This document shows positions 44,714 to 55,622 of a stretch of DNA of 64,000 bases, piece after piece. Where the stretch lies: positions 1 through 64,000 of the forward strand of contig NC_011529.1 of NCBI RefSeq assembly GCF_000018365.1, read 5' to 3'. The first letter of the stretch is position 1, and each line of letters opens with the position of its first letter. This DNA is from Thermococcus onnurineus NA1. Lineage in GTDB: Archaea > Methanobacteriota_B > Thermococci > Thermococcales > Thermococcaceae. The translations under genes and the position numbers were made by a program. The notes below the pieces were generated by a model. That model searched no databases. It saw nothing but the letters and a program-made list of their open reading frames with translations, and was not told the origin of the DNA.

Positions 44714-45553
44714 ATGGTTCCTGAAGTTAACCAGGCCGTTGTTGAATTGCTTCAAAATCCGAGTCAAGTTAATCAGTATTTGCCATTGTTGGAGTTCGGC
44801 CTCCTTTTGATAACCCCATTTGTGTCGTGGGCATATAAACTTCTGAGATATATTATCACCCCATATAGGACAAGAAATAGAATTTTAAGATTGATCTCAA
44901 AGTATGATTATTATGTTTTTTGTCTTCTTCAGGATTTAGAAGTTATCCCTAAAAATAAGCGGGCAAAGTTACTTTTTTATAATGTGAAGCGACATATTAT
45001 ATTAATTTTCTTATTAAATGCCATTTTATTCTTACTTTATTTCTATGCTAAATTCTCTTTTATCAAGATAGTGATTATCATAATCTGGATAATTGCCTTC
45101 TTAACATTCATGATTGTTGGAGGCCTAATCTTTCCACTCTTTATATCTAAATTGTCCGAACGAAATATCCGGAGGTTGTTTTGGGTGTATTTTGTTAGTA
45201 TGTTTGAATTATCTTTGTTAATCTTAGTTCTTCTTAAAAAGGATATAACCGCACCGGAACTGATGAAGATTCTTCTTGGATATTACGGAATGATTGTTGT
45301 CATGAGTTATCTTATTTGGAGGCTCATAAAATCCGAACTGTACATAAGATATAAGCATAGTATTCAAAGGTCATATCAGAACAAGCTACCTTTTGTAATA
45401 ATATCTACTAAGAATGGACTACACAAGGGATATTTGCACGATATAGTTAGTTCTCAGGTGCTGACCTTAAAAACTGGGAATACGTTCATTCCAATATTTT
45501 GGGAAAATATAGATGAACTTGAAATAATCCCGCGATTTTTTATTGAGCCATGA
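44714..45553 (+). CDS. AT-rich orphan membrane protein
   Basis: 279 residues, about five hydrophobic helices (near 25-45, 100-117, 122-143, 158-176, 188-205) and a soluble C-terminal domain (PFVIISTKNGLHKGYLHDIV). The reading frame is markedly richer in A+T than its neighbours and full of Ile/Leu/Lys/Tyr codons ending in A/T, the sign of recent transfer. TATA TTTTTATAATC lies about 25 bases before the ATG, with no RBS, so it is probably leaderless. No homologue is recognised. Confidence 0.65.
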   Translation: MVPEVNQAVVELLQNPSQVNQYLPLLEFGLLLITPFVSWAYKLLRYIITPYRTRNRILRLISKYDYYVFCLLQDLEVIPKNKRAKLLFYNVKRHIILIFLLNAILFLLYFYAKFSFIKIVIIIIWIIAFLTFMIVGGLIFPLFISKLSERNIRRLFWVYFVSMFELSLLILVLLKKDITAPELMKILLGYYGMIVVMSYLIWRLIKSELYIRYKHSIQRSYQNKLPFVIISTKNGLHKGYLHDIVSSQVLTLKTGNTFIPIFWENIDELEIIPRFFIEP

Positions 45554-45562
45554 GGAGAATAA

Positions 45563-46408
45563 TTACTCCTCCATCTCCATCCCGTAAACCTTCTCTGGAT
45601 TTTCTACATGAATCTTGTAAACGTCCTCCTCCGTGAACAGGCCGTTCTGGAGGAAGGCCTTTGTCCTCCTCGGCACTGTCTTCGGCCCTAAAACGGCTCC
45701 GGGACGGCGTTTGTCGTCTATGTAGTCCGTCTCCATCATGAAGCGGTTGCCCTGCTTGATGGCCTCGGCAATGTTCTTCTTGCTCGCGATTATGCTCGGG
45801 AAGACACCGACTTCTTCGGCAACCTTCACCAGCGGCGGCGAGAAGTGCTTGACGACCCTGTACGGCTTTATTCCGACCTCCTCAACTATCTCGCCCAGCT
45901 CGCGGAACTTGGCCTCGTCGAAGCTCTCCGTGTGGAGCTGGACCGCGCAGTCGGCTTCCTTGGCCAAGCTCATCCCGTACTTCATCAGCTCGATGCTCGC
46001 ATCCCAGATCTCGGGCGGAACCTCGTAGTGGGGTCTGCCTATCTCGCCTATCGCTACCGCTTTCCCCTCAAGGCAGAGCCTCTGGGCGTATTCTAAGGCC
46101 TTCATCACTTCGTTCTTGGCATATTCGAGGCCCTTTTTCTCTGCAAGGTAGACGAACTCCGCTGGATGGACGCCGACGACGGCGTATGCTTTTACAGGTG
46201 TTTCTTTGTTTATCTTCTCCACAAGCTCAATGTGGAAGTCCATGGCTTTGATGAAATCCTCTGCGCTCATTCCAGGGAAGCCGTAGTCGTGGGCCGTCTT
46301 GTAGACCACCATCAGGTGGGTTCCGCCAGCTCTGTGGAACTGCTTGACAGCTTCCAGAAACAGGCCCTTGAAAGGATCAACGTGGAAGTGGTCATCGAGG
46401 ATTATCAT
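45563..46408 (-). CDS. TatD-like metal-dependent hydrolase
   Basis: 281 residues, amidohydrolase-fold. IILDDHFHVDPFKG gives the HxH metal motif at the N-terminus; GEIGRPHYEVPPE, QLHTESF and METDYIDDK supply further ligands. The family includes DNases and other hydrolases; activity here is unknown. The start is ATG 46408 with GGTGAGGG upstream; a longer frame would run into the upstream gene. Immediately downstream of Pbp11. Confidence 0.82.
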   Translation of the reverse strand: MIILDDHFHVDPFKGLFLEAVKQFHRAGGTHLMVVYKTAHDYGFPGMSAEDFIKAMDFHIELVEKINKETPVKAYAVVGVHPAEFVYLAEKKGLEYAKNEVMKALEYAQRLCLEGKAVAIGEIGRPHYEVPPEIWDASIELMKYGMSLAKEADCAVQLHTESFDEAKFRELGEIVEEVGIKPYRVVKHFSPPLVKVAEEVGVFPSIIASKKNIAEAIKQGNRFMMETDYIDDKRRPGAVLGPKTVPRRTKAFLQNGLFTEEDVYKIHVENPEKVYGMEMEE

Positions 46409-46418
46409 TTCCCTCACC

Positions 46419-46742
46419 TCACGACTGATAGACTTCAAGGGTATCTCCCTCTTCCGCTTTAGTAATTCCCTCGAGAATGAGTGCAGCCTTGTCTCCGTCG
46501 ACGACAAAATCCACAGCCTTTCTACCTTTCTCTATCCTGTAGATCACTGCGGCTTTCTTTCCCTTAACCTTGTAGCCTGGATAGATTACTCCTCTCTCCA
46601 CGGTCCCCACGAGGGTTTCGCGTCCCATGATGTGGAAGACCTTCTCAACGTGGAACTTTCCAACTGGCTTCCTCGAGACTATCTGAATTTCCTCAGTGTC
46701 GGTTTCCTTCTTCCCACCGAACAGTCTGCTTAGGAATCCCAT
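46419..46742 (-). CDS. Probable tRNA-binding protein Pbp11
   Basis: 107 residues: a short amphipathic start (MGFLSRLFGGKKE), then one beta-barrel resembling domain 2 of translational GTPases (FHVEKVFHIMGRETLVGTVE; VIYPGYKVKGKKAAVIYRIE). It corresponds to the Thermococcales Pbp11 protein described as an elongation-factor-like tRNA-binding domain (from memory). It lies 10 bases upstream of the TatD-like gene, so they are likely an operon. Confidence 0.7.
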   Translation of the reverse strand: MGFLSRLFGGKKETDTEEIQIVSRKPVGKFHVEKVFHIMGRETLVGTVERGVIYPGYKVKGKKAAVIYRIEKGRKAVDFVVDGDKAALILEGITKAEEGDTLEVYQS

Positions 46743-46790
46743 GCTCTCCCCCGAGAGGGATTGAAAAGGGGAAATTAAAAAGATTGCCGG

Positions 46791-48038
46791 CTAAAGCTTC
46801 ACGATGTGCACTGAACAGGAAATGCACGGATCAAAGGCTCTAACCGTTTCCTCCAGCCTCTGGACGAGTACCGTCTCGTCCGTCTCTCCGTAGAGTTTTC
46901 TCGCTTCCTTGAACAGGCTTGCCTCCATCATAGCGTGGTTTAAAGCCGTGGGCGTTATGATGTTCGAGTAGGCGATTTTGCCCCCAGAGTCAATGCGGTA
47001 GTGATGTATTAGGACACCCCTAGGCGCTTCCACGTACCCTATGCCCTCGCCTTCTTTGACTTCAACGGGAACGTTTTCACCCTTTATGCCCTTGTCGAGG
47101 AGTTTCTTTGCTATCTCTCCCGCCCTTTCAAGCGCGTAGACGAGCTCTATGGCCTGAGCGAGGTTGTTGTAGCTGACGTAACCGGTGGCGAGCTTTTCCC
47201 TGTGCTCCTCGAAGAGCCTCTTCGCTGTGGGTGTCAGCATCTCTGCTTTGAGCAGGAGCCTCGGCAGTGCGCCAACGAAGAAGGGCTCACCCTTATAGCG
47301 GCTCTGCTTTGCGAAGCTGTAAACCAGTGAGCGTTCCTCTATTCTCTCGGTGTAGTGGAAAGAGCCATCCTCATCGGAAATCAGCTTGTCGCCCCATAGG
47401 TAGCCGTCCGTCGCGACGAAGTGTCCCGCCTTTTCGCCGTAGGGCTCAAGCGAAGCGAATAGCCTCACCGCTCTCCTTGCGAGTCTCAGGAGGGCCCCAC
47501 TCTCCCTCTCGATGTTTTCAAGTTCCTCAACCGTCGGATACCTGCCAAATCCACCGGGTTTAACGTTTATGCCGTGGATCTCCCTTCCTCCAATGAGTTC
47601 CCTTATACTGTTGCCGAAGGCCTTCAGTGCAAGCCCCTCCTTGACGAGCTCCCCGTGCTTCGTAGCCATTCTTATCGCGTCAGGATAACCGAAAACGTCT
47701 GGAGCAACGAGCAGGTACAGGTGGAGTGCGTGGCTCTCCAGTAATTCACCGATGAGGCCGAGCTCTCTTAGGAGCTGGATCTCCTCCGAAACTTCAACTC
47801 CGAAGGCCTTCTCTATGCCCAGAACCGAGGCGACGCTGTGTGAGAGGTAGCATATGGCGCATATCCTCGCTTCCAAGTCTGGAACGTCATAGTAATGCCT
47901 TCCCAAAGTCAGCAGCTCGAAGAAGCGCGGCCCTTCAACGATTTTGAGCCTGACGTCCTTAACTTCACCGTTCTCGACAACTATCTCGGCTTTGCCGTTG
48001 CCTTCAACTCTCGTGAACTCCCTCAACTCGATTATCAT
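46791..48038 (-). CDS. [NiFe] sulfhydrogenase II alpha (large) subunit
   Basis: 415 residues. N-terminal RICAIC (RxCxxC) and C-terminal DPCISCSVH (DPCxxC) supply the four Cys ligands of the Ni-Fe centre. A short extension after His (IVKL) should be removed by a maturation protease. Group 3b cytoplasmic hydrogenase; with the other subunits it oxidises NADPH/NADH and evolves H2 or reduces sulfur. ATG 48038 is preceded by GGTGG-N5 and overlaps the delta stop (ATGA). The alpha and beta lengths and the neighbouring NfnI genes favour SH II (Shy) over SH I. Confidence 0.93.
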   Translation of the reverse strand: MIIELREFTRVEGNGKAEIVVENGEVKDVRLKIVEGPRFFELLTLGRHYYDVPDLEARICAICYLSHSVASVLGIEKAFGVEVSEEIQLLRELGLIGELLESHALHLYLLVAPDVFGYPDAIRMATKHGELVKEGLALKAFGNSIRELIGGREIHGINVKPGGFGRYPTVEELENIERESGALLRLARRAVRLFASLEPYGEKAGHFVATDGYLWGDKLISDEDGSFHYTERIEERSLVYSFAKQSRYKGEPFFVGALPRLLLKAEMLTPTAKRLFEEHREKLATGYVSYNNLAQAIELVYALERAGEIAKKLLDKGIKGENVPVEVKEGEGIGYVEAPRGVLIHHYRIDSGGKIAYSNIITPTALNHAMMEASLFKEARKLYGETDETVLVQRLEETVRAFDPCISCSVHIVKL

Positions 48039-48775
48039 GGCTCCCACCTCGCGAAGGTCTTGAACTTCCTGAGGATGTAGTCATCATCGTAGCCCAGATC
48101 CTTGAGTATCTCGTACTCACTTGCAGGATTCACCTCGCCGGGCAACGGCCCGCGACAGCCTATGCATCCCAGCCCGGAGCGTATACAAGCAGCGTTGCAG
48201 CCGCCGTAGGTTATTGGACCGAGGCAGGGGAGGCCCTTCTTCACGAGAACACATTCGTATTCGTTGAGCTTGCACTCGACGCAGACGGGGTAGTCTTTCT
48301 TTACCGGCTCAATGCCTTTGGCAATGTCCATCAGAACCTGATATACCTCGTTTTTGTCGTAGGGACAGCCTGGGAGGGCGAAATCAACGGCGACGTACTC
48401 AACGACGGGCTTCGAGTCCAGCGCCCTCATCGGGTTGCCCTCATCTCCATAGACCCTCTTCAGCTTCTCCCTTATGCTCCCCTCGACGCTAGCCTGAACC
48501 GAGCCGTGCGTTGCGCAGGTTCCGAGGGCTATGAGGTAGTCGGAGTGGTTTCTTGCCTCCTTGAGGAGCGCTAGGTCGCGCTGGCTTGAGACCGTTCCGG
48601 TTACGAGGGCCACGTCGTAGTGGCTCCCCTCGCTTAGGCTGGTCGCCATGTGGAACTCCGTTATCTCGTAGAACTCGAGCAGGTCAAACAGCTTCTCGTA
48701 GAGGAAGAGAATATTCAGCGCACAGCCGCCGCAGTCGGTAAGCTCGAAGACGGCCAACTTGAGCTTGTCCATCAT
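48035..48775 (-). CDS. Sulfhydrogenase II delta (small) subunit
   Basis: 246 residues. Carries Fe-S clusters that pass electrons to the Ni-Fe site: LTDCGGCALN, GTCATHGS, LPGCPYD and the C-terminal CxxC-rich stretch (ACIRSGLGCIGCRGPLPG). It starts at an ATG overlapping the gamma stop (ATGA) and ends overlapping alpha, so translation is coupled. Sequence upstream of this start is out-of-frame gamma sequence. Confidence 0.93.
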   Translation of the reverse strand: MMDKLKLAVFELTDCGGCALNILFLYEKLFDLLEFYEITEFHMATSLSEGSHYDVALVTGTVSSQRDLALLKEARNHSDYLIALGTCATHGSVQASVEGSIREKLKRVYGDEGNPMRALDSKPVVEYVAVDFALPGCPYDKNEVYQVLMDIAKGIEPVKKDYPVCVECKLNEYECVLVKKGLPCLGPITYGGCNAACIRSGLGCIGCRGPLPGEVNPASEYEILKDLGYDDDYILRKFKTFARWEP

Positions 48776-49647
48776 ATCAACCCCCTCGTGGAGAGAGCAT
48801 CCCAGTATGTGAAGACGGGGCCGTCCTTGCAGACGTACTTTATGGAGGTGCTCGTTCCCACTATACAGTGGCCGCACTTGCCTATTCCGCAGCGCATGCG
48901 CCTCTCGAGGGTCATGTATATCCTGCCCGGCGAGAGTTTCCTGTCTAGGAGCTCCTTGATGACGAAGCGGTACATAACCGGCGGCCCACAGATGAGGGCG
49001 TAAGCCTTGTCGACGTCGAACTCCTCCCCGCGGAAGAGGTCGGTAACGACACCCTTGCACACCCTGTCGAAGAAGCCCCGCTCGAGGTAGATGCACGAGG
49101 GGCTTTCGACCTCATAGGCGAGCTTTACGCTGCAGCCAACCGCGTCGCCGTGCTTCAGCAGGTGGATTATCTCGTCGCGGAAGAGTATGTCCTCGTAGGC
49201 TTTGGTGCCGTAGAGGAGCCAGACGTGCTCGTACTTTCCGGTGTCTATCGCGTACCAGAGAACCGAGCGGAGGGGTGCCATACCGAGTCCACCGGCGACC
49301 AGGAGTAGATTCGAGCCCTCCATTTTCTCCATCGGGAAGCCGTTGCCGTAGGGCCCGCGGATGCCCACCACTTCTCCCTCTTTCATCTGATGGATGAACT
49401 TGGTCATCCTTCCGGCTTTTCTGATGCAGAGCTGAATGTATCCTTTTCTCGTTGGTGAGGAGCAGAGGCTTATGGGGAACTCACCGAAGCCCCGTATATC
49501 GACGATGACGAACTGGCCGGGCTTGAATGTGAAGTGTTCGCCAATTTCCGGGTCTAAGAAGCGGAGCGTGAAGAGCTTCTCCCTGGGTGTTAGGTCCTTC
49601 ACTTCCAGAATGCGCGCATCGTAAGTTTGATGTGGATTCTCGCTCAT
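48772..49647 (-). CDS. Sulfhydrogenase II gamma subunit (diaphorase)
   Basis: 291 residues, ferredoxin-NADP reductase-like. FAD-binding region RGFGEFPISLCSSP, NAD(P)-binding LLLVAGGLGMAPLRSVLWYA, C-terminal Cys motif RMRCGIGKCGHC for an Fe-S cluster. It links NAD(P)H to the hydrogenase Fe-S chain. Overlaps beta by four bases and delta by four bases. Confidence 0.93.
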   Translation of the reverse strand: MSENPHQTYDARILEVKDLTPREKLFTLRFLDPEIGEHFTFKPGQFVIVDIRGFGEFPISLCSSPTRKGYIQLCIRKAGRMTKFIHQMKEGEVVGIRGPYGNGFPMEKMEGSNLLLVAGGLGMAPLRSVLWYAIDTGKYEHVWLLYGTKAYEDILFRDEIIHLLKHGDAVGCSVKLAYEVESPSCIYLERGFFDRVCKGVVTDLFRGEEFDVDKAYALICGPPVMYRFVIKELLDRKLSPGRIYMTLERRMRCGIGKCGHCIVGTSTSIKYVCKDGPVFTYWDALSTRGLI

Positions 49648-50654
49648 CTCAGCGACCCCCTGACCTCCTCAAGAACCTTGACGTGCTCTATCTTCGCCGG
49701 GCAGAACTCGTCACACCTTCCACAACCTACGCAGTTATAACCCGAGGAGGGATCGAAGTAGCTCTTGCAGTAGTATCTGTGCCTGAATCTGTCGAGTCTA
49801 GTTGGCCTGAAGTTGTGGCCTCCGGCAACCAGTCCGTGGTTCTCCATAAAGCAGGAGTCGTAGCGTCTCTCTCTGACGGCGTCGTAGGCGCTGATCCAGT
49901 TATCGCAGACCTCGTAGCAGCGGCAGGTAGGACAGACCATGTTGCAGTTGCCGCAGGCCAGGCATATCTCGGCGTACTCCTTCCAGACCGGGCTGTTGTA
50001 GGCCAAATCGAGCATGTCTGCGAGTCCTTCCTGCGGGATCTCCTTCTGGAACGCATTTGCGCGCCTCTCCTCGAACTCCTTGAAGTGCTTCAAGTCCTCG
50101 TCGGTCACCTCCTCGAAGAGCTCACCGTTCTCCCAGACTACCTCGTGTCCCCTCACACTTCCTATCCTGACGAGCCATCCGTCGGGAAGCTCGTGCAGGA
50201 ATAGGTCAAAGCCGTCCATGGCAAAGTGCGTGCCGAGACTCTTGCAGAAGCAATACTCGTCGGGCATGCAGCTTATCCCAACTATGAAGGTTTTCTCGCG
50301 CCTCGCCTTGTAGTACGGGTCGGCGGGCTCGTCGAGATAGACCTTATCGAGAATCTTGAGCCCGTGCATATCGCAGGAGTGGAGGCCGAAGAGAACTATC
50401 GGCTCTGCGTCGGTTCCATTTTCCCAGCGACCGTTCTTCAGGCGAAGAATTTCGTCCCTTGGCCTCACGAAGAACTTTTTTGGAGGTAGCATTGTCCTTG
50501 TATAGTTGAGTTCTATCTCTCCTAGCTCGTGAACTTCTTGGAATGTGTAAATGCTTCCTCTTTTGATGGGAGCGTAGACTTTGCCCCAATTCCTTAGAGA
50601 TTCAAAAAATGAGCTAAAGTTCTCAGATGATAGTTTTACATATCTCAAATACAC
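49644..50654 (-). CDS. Sulfhydrogenase II beta subunit (Fe-S protein)
   Basis: 336 residues. Two [4Fe-4S] motif groups: ICLACGNCNMVCPTCRCYEV (about 233-252) and YNCVGCGRCDEFCPAKIEH (about 306-324), with an N-terminal domain of sulfite-reductase-like type. First gene of the beta-gamma-delta-alpha operon. The GTG at 50654 is the longest start; a TTG at 50648 has a better GGAGG spacing, so the true N-terminus is uncertain. The promoter lies in the divergent region with NfnI. Confidence 0.9.
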   Translation of the reverse strand: MYLRYVKLSSENFSSFFESLRNWGKVYAPIKRGSIYTFQEVHELGEIELNYTRTMLPPKKFFVRPRDEILRLKNGRWENGTDAEPIVLFGLHSCDMHGLKILDKVYLDEPADPYYKARREKTFIVGISCMPDEYCFCKSLGTHFAMDGFDLFLHELPDGWLVRIGSVRGHEVVWENGELFEEVTDEDLKHFKEFEERRANAFQKEIPQEGLADMLDLAYNSPVWKEYAEICLACGNCNMVCPTCRCYEVCDNWISAYDAVRERRYDSCFMENHGLVAGGHNFRPTRLDRFRHRYYCKSYFDPSSGYNCVGCGRCDEFCPAKIEHVKVLEEVRGSLR

Positions 50655-50798
50655 CGCCTCCGTTATATGGCATTCTATAATATACAGTTTGTAGAAGAAT
50701 GATTTAAGGGTTCTTCAAACCAACAGTTACCAACGGATGGTTGGGTATTAGAAAAGGATTTTATAGGAGCTTGCCCCAAAATACCCAGGTGGGGAACT
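50655..50798. promoter_or_regulatory. Divergent hydrogenase/NfnI promoter with SurR-like site
   Basis: GTTACCAAC-N5-GTT (50726-50742) exactly fits the published SurR consensus GTTn3AACn5GTT of Thermococcales. It is about 40-45 bases upstream of a minus-strand TATA (TATATTATAG, about 50678-50688) for the hydrogenase and about 20-30 bases upstream of the plus-strand TATA (GGATTTTATAGG, about 50757-50766) for NfnI. A redox-dependent activation of the hydrogenase is expected. Confidence 0.7.
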
Positions 50799-53059
<2,261 letters not shown>

Positions 53060-53131
53060 ATTCTCTTACTTTCATTCTACTAGTCACGGTGCAGTTAATT
53101 TTGACTGATTAGAAGAAAGAAAAGCATGTCA

Positions 53132-54034
53132 TTATATGATTGCTGGAATCCCCGGAATTCTCGGGAAGGGCTGAACCTCCGCTATGTGCTCAGCCCCGAC
53201 CAGGTACCTGATGAGCCTCTCGATGCCTATGCCCGCTCCAGCGCTTGGCCTCAGGAGGCCCGCTTTGGCGACTTCGAGGTAGGGTTTGAAGGCGTCGAGG
53301 CTTATGCCTGCCTTCTTAATTTTTCTGACTATTACTTCGTACTCCCACTCCCTCTCGCCGCCGCTTGAAACCTCGCCGTATCCCTCTGGCAGATAGAGGT
53401 CGTAGTTCCTGAAGTGGCCCGGCCTCTCTGGGTCTTCCCTGTCGTAGAACTCCCTTTCAATGTCTATCACCCAGAAGGGCTCGTCCATGGCTTTACTTGC
53501 CTCATCCTCGCTTCCAAACTCGGCCTTAATTTCCTCAAGAGTGAAGCGCTTGAAGGGTGGCGCTACCTTGGGCACTTCCCTCTCCAGTCCCCAGTTCCTA
53601 GCTTCCTTAAACAATCCGCTTATCAGCTCCTCTATGAGGCTCATGACGTCGTCCATGCTCGCATAGGCTATCTCGAAGTCAAGCTGCGTAAACTCGTAGG
53701 CGTGTCTGCCATCGTCGGCGCTTCTCCCTTCGAGCCTTATGTTCGGCGAGAGTATAAAGAGCCTGTTAATTCCCATAGCTATCGCCATCTGCTTGTGGAG
53801 TATCATGCTGTGAGTTAGCCTTAGCCTCTCGCCGTAGACCTCGACTTCTGGCGGCTTTAGGGCCTCACTGGCGGCCGGGTCTGGCCATAGGGGGTCAGTT
53901 ATGGAGCTGAGCATCACCGGGAGCATCCACCTGAAACCCTTGCTCACCATGTATCTTGTCATATAGTCAATCACTCTCGTTTGAACTTCTATAACTGGTT
54001 CAATTTTCCGGGTTACAATTTGGAGAGCGTTCAT
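53132..54034 (-). CDS. Archaeal-type asparagine synthetase (AsnRS paralogue)
   Basis: 300 residues, catalytic domain of class II aminoacyl-tRNA synthetases without an anticodon-binding domain. Motif 2-like RLEGRSADDGRHAYEFTQLD and motif 3 GAGIGIERLIRYLVG are present. Matches the Pyrococcus AS-AR enzyme, which makes asparagine from aspartate with ammonia and ATP; the absence of the N-terminal domain excludes a full AsnRS/AspRS. The start is ATG 54034, with GGTGATG just upstream and a TATA-like ACATAAAGG near 54068; longer frames are unlikely. Confidence 0.82.
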   Translation of the reverse strand: MNALQIVTRKIEPVIEVQTRVIDYMTRYMVSKGFRWMLPVMLSSITDPLWPDPAASEALKPPEVEVYGERLRLTHSMILHKQMAIAMGINRLFILSPNIRLEGRSADDGRHAYEFTQLDFEIAYASMDDVMSLIEELISGLFKEARNWGLEREVPKVAPPFKRFTLEEIKAEFGSEDEASKAMDEPFWVIDIEREFYDREDPERPGHFRNYDLYLPEGYGEVSSGGEREWEYEVIVRKIKKAGISLDAFKPYLEVAKAGLLRPSAGAGIGIERLIRYLVGAEHIAEVQPFPRIPGIPAII

Positions 54035-54234
54035 CTTCATCACCTGTTCTTTGTCAGTGATTTCCACCTTTATGTCCTTTGTGCAAGAAAAGTTGAATTT
54101 TGGGCAAAATTCGACATAAAATAAAGGTTAATTTTGAATAAACGTCAGAAAATCACAATCTAATTGGCGAAGATGGCGGCGGGTAAACGATAGCGTTATA
54201 ATGCCCCAAGGAGAACCCTATACGGTGGTAAAGC

Positions 54235-54828
54235 ATGGGCGTCTACATATTCACTCCCGAAGACCTCCTTAGATACGGAACGATAACCGAGGAACAGCTT
54301 GAGATTTTAAAGGATGCCCTCCTTGAGAGGAAGGACATCTTAATCGTTGGCTCAAGCAGGTCTGGAAAGACCAAACTCGTCGAGGCTCTGATCCATCTGA
54401 TACCTGATGACAGGAAGGTTGCTGTAATAACCGCCTACAGCGAATTCAAGCCATTCAAACCGAATATCGTTGTTATAGACACTCAATTTGACCCCGAGAG
54501 CCTTGAGAAGCGCACCAAGGATGTTATCGAAAAAATAAAGCGCATAAACCCGGACTACATCGTCATAGACACCATCCACACCGTCCACGTGCCCACGATT
54601 CTGGACGAGCTCCTTGATGACTACACATTCATAGCAACCTCGCTAACAATCTCTGGCGATATAATCGAGGAAGTCAAGCACTGGCTAAGGGCCAGCAATG
54701 ACGTCATGAGCAAGTTTGATATTGTGGTCGAACTCAAGAGGGACTTCAGAACTGGAACCAGGAAGATCAACAGGATATATGCTGTCAAAAAGTCGGGAGA
54801 AAAAGTGGAGCTCGAGCCGCTTCTTTAA
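54235..54828 (+). CDS. Minimal PilT/VirB11-like ATPase
   Basis: 197 residues. EEQLEILKDALLERKDILIV leads into Walker A GSSRSGKT (about 39-46), followed by the Asp-rich VVIDTQFDPE and Walker B IVIDTIHTVH. This is the C-terminal catalytic domain of type II/IV secretion ATPases (GspE/VirB11/PilT), without the usual N-terminal domain. There are no pilus or archaellum genes near; the next gene encodes a membrane protein, convergent. The role is unknown. GGTGG-N6-ATG. Confidence 0.7.
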   Translation: MGVYIFTPEDLLRYGTITEEQLEILKDALLERKDILIVGSSRSGKTKLVEALIHLIPDDRKVAVITAYSEFKPFKPNIVVIDTQFDPESLEKRTKDVIEKIKRINPDYIVIDTIHTVHVPTILDELLDDYTFIATSLTISGDIIEEVKHWLRASNDVMSKFDIVVELKRDFRTGTRKINRIYAVKKSGEKVELEPLL

Positions 54829-54830
54829 GG

Positions 54831-55592
54831 TTATTTCCTTATCCTCTTAAGGTCCTTGTGTATCTCTTCCTTCAGTTTGCGGTAGTATTCCATGGATAGA
54901 TAGCCCCTTTTCCAGCCGGCATAGAGAGTCACGTTGAACAGAACGGTTATCAGAACTGCTATCAGGAGGGAGTTTACAGTAACACCACCGATAGTCTTCT
55001 GGGTTCTTCGGAACATGCCGAGGGAAACATAGTCGTCCACCGTCATTTGTCTCATAGGGAGGTTCTCAACCCTGATGGTGCCGTTCTCCGGAGTCAGCGA
55101 GAGCATGTGGTTCCAAGTCACGACGTAGACCTTCACGTGGGTTCCCTTCTCGGTGCAGTCTGGGATGGTCTGCCCGTTCCAGAGGCAGCTCCCGTCGGGC
55201 TGTATCGTTGCCCATACATCGGTGTGCTCGTAGGTTTGGAGGTATACACTGTTATTGTCTGGGTAGATCTTCACGACCTCTATATCGTAAGTGTTCCCGT
55301 TGTAGACCAAGGAACGGAAGAAGTGGTAGAGCCTGTCGATTATCGTGTTGTGAAAATACTCGTCCTCCCATACGATGTAGTAGTAGATGTTACCCTTTAT
55401 GTCCACCATGTATAGAATTCCGTAAGGTTCATCTCCGGGGAAGGTGTGGATGATGGGGGTATACTCTTGAATCTTGGCGCTTTCCCATGGGAGGTAGCCC
55501 TCGAGGGAATATCCGCTAGTGTAGAGTCCAACACTCCAAAATATCAGAAGATTGATGAAAAGCCACAGTGCAATCCATATTTTCTTTGCCAT
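54831..55592 (-). CDS. Membrane-anchored hypothetical protein
   Basis: 253 residues. N-terminal signal-anchor helix (about 5-24), a large extracytoplasmic domain with several NxS/T sequons and two Cys (CLWNGQTIPDC), and a second helix near 208-228 before a basic cytoplasmic tail (KLKEEIHKDLKRIRK). No family is recognised. The start is ATG 55592; an upstream ATG is three codons earlier. It ends 2 bases from the convergent ATPase gene. Confidence 0.6.
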   Translation of the reverse strand: MAKKIWIALWLFINLLIFWSVGLYTSGYSLEGYLPWESAKIQEYTPIIHTFPGDEPYGILYMVDIKGNIYYYIVWEDEYFHNTIIDRLYHFFRSLVYNGNTYDIEVVKIYPDNNSVYLQTYEHTDVWATIQPDGSCLWNGQTIPDCTEKGTHVKVYVVTWNHMLSLTPENGTIRVENLPMRQMTVDDYVSLGMFRRTQKTIGGVTVNSLLIAVLITVLFNVTLYAGWKRGYLSMEYYRKLKEEIHKDLKRIRK

Positions 55593-55622
55593 TACTTTCA
55601 CTGGAGAAATATAAAGGGAGCA

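Noticed and set aside
48776-49096. Extended start of the hydrogenase delta subunit
   Set aside because: The frame is an out-of-frame read of the gamma gene; the true start overlaps the gamma stop (ATGA).
46791-50654. Assignment to sulfhydrogenase I
   Set aside because: Adjacent NfnI genes and shorter alpha and beta subunits match the sulfhydrogenase II locus known from Pyrococcus; not proven without alignment.
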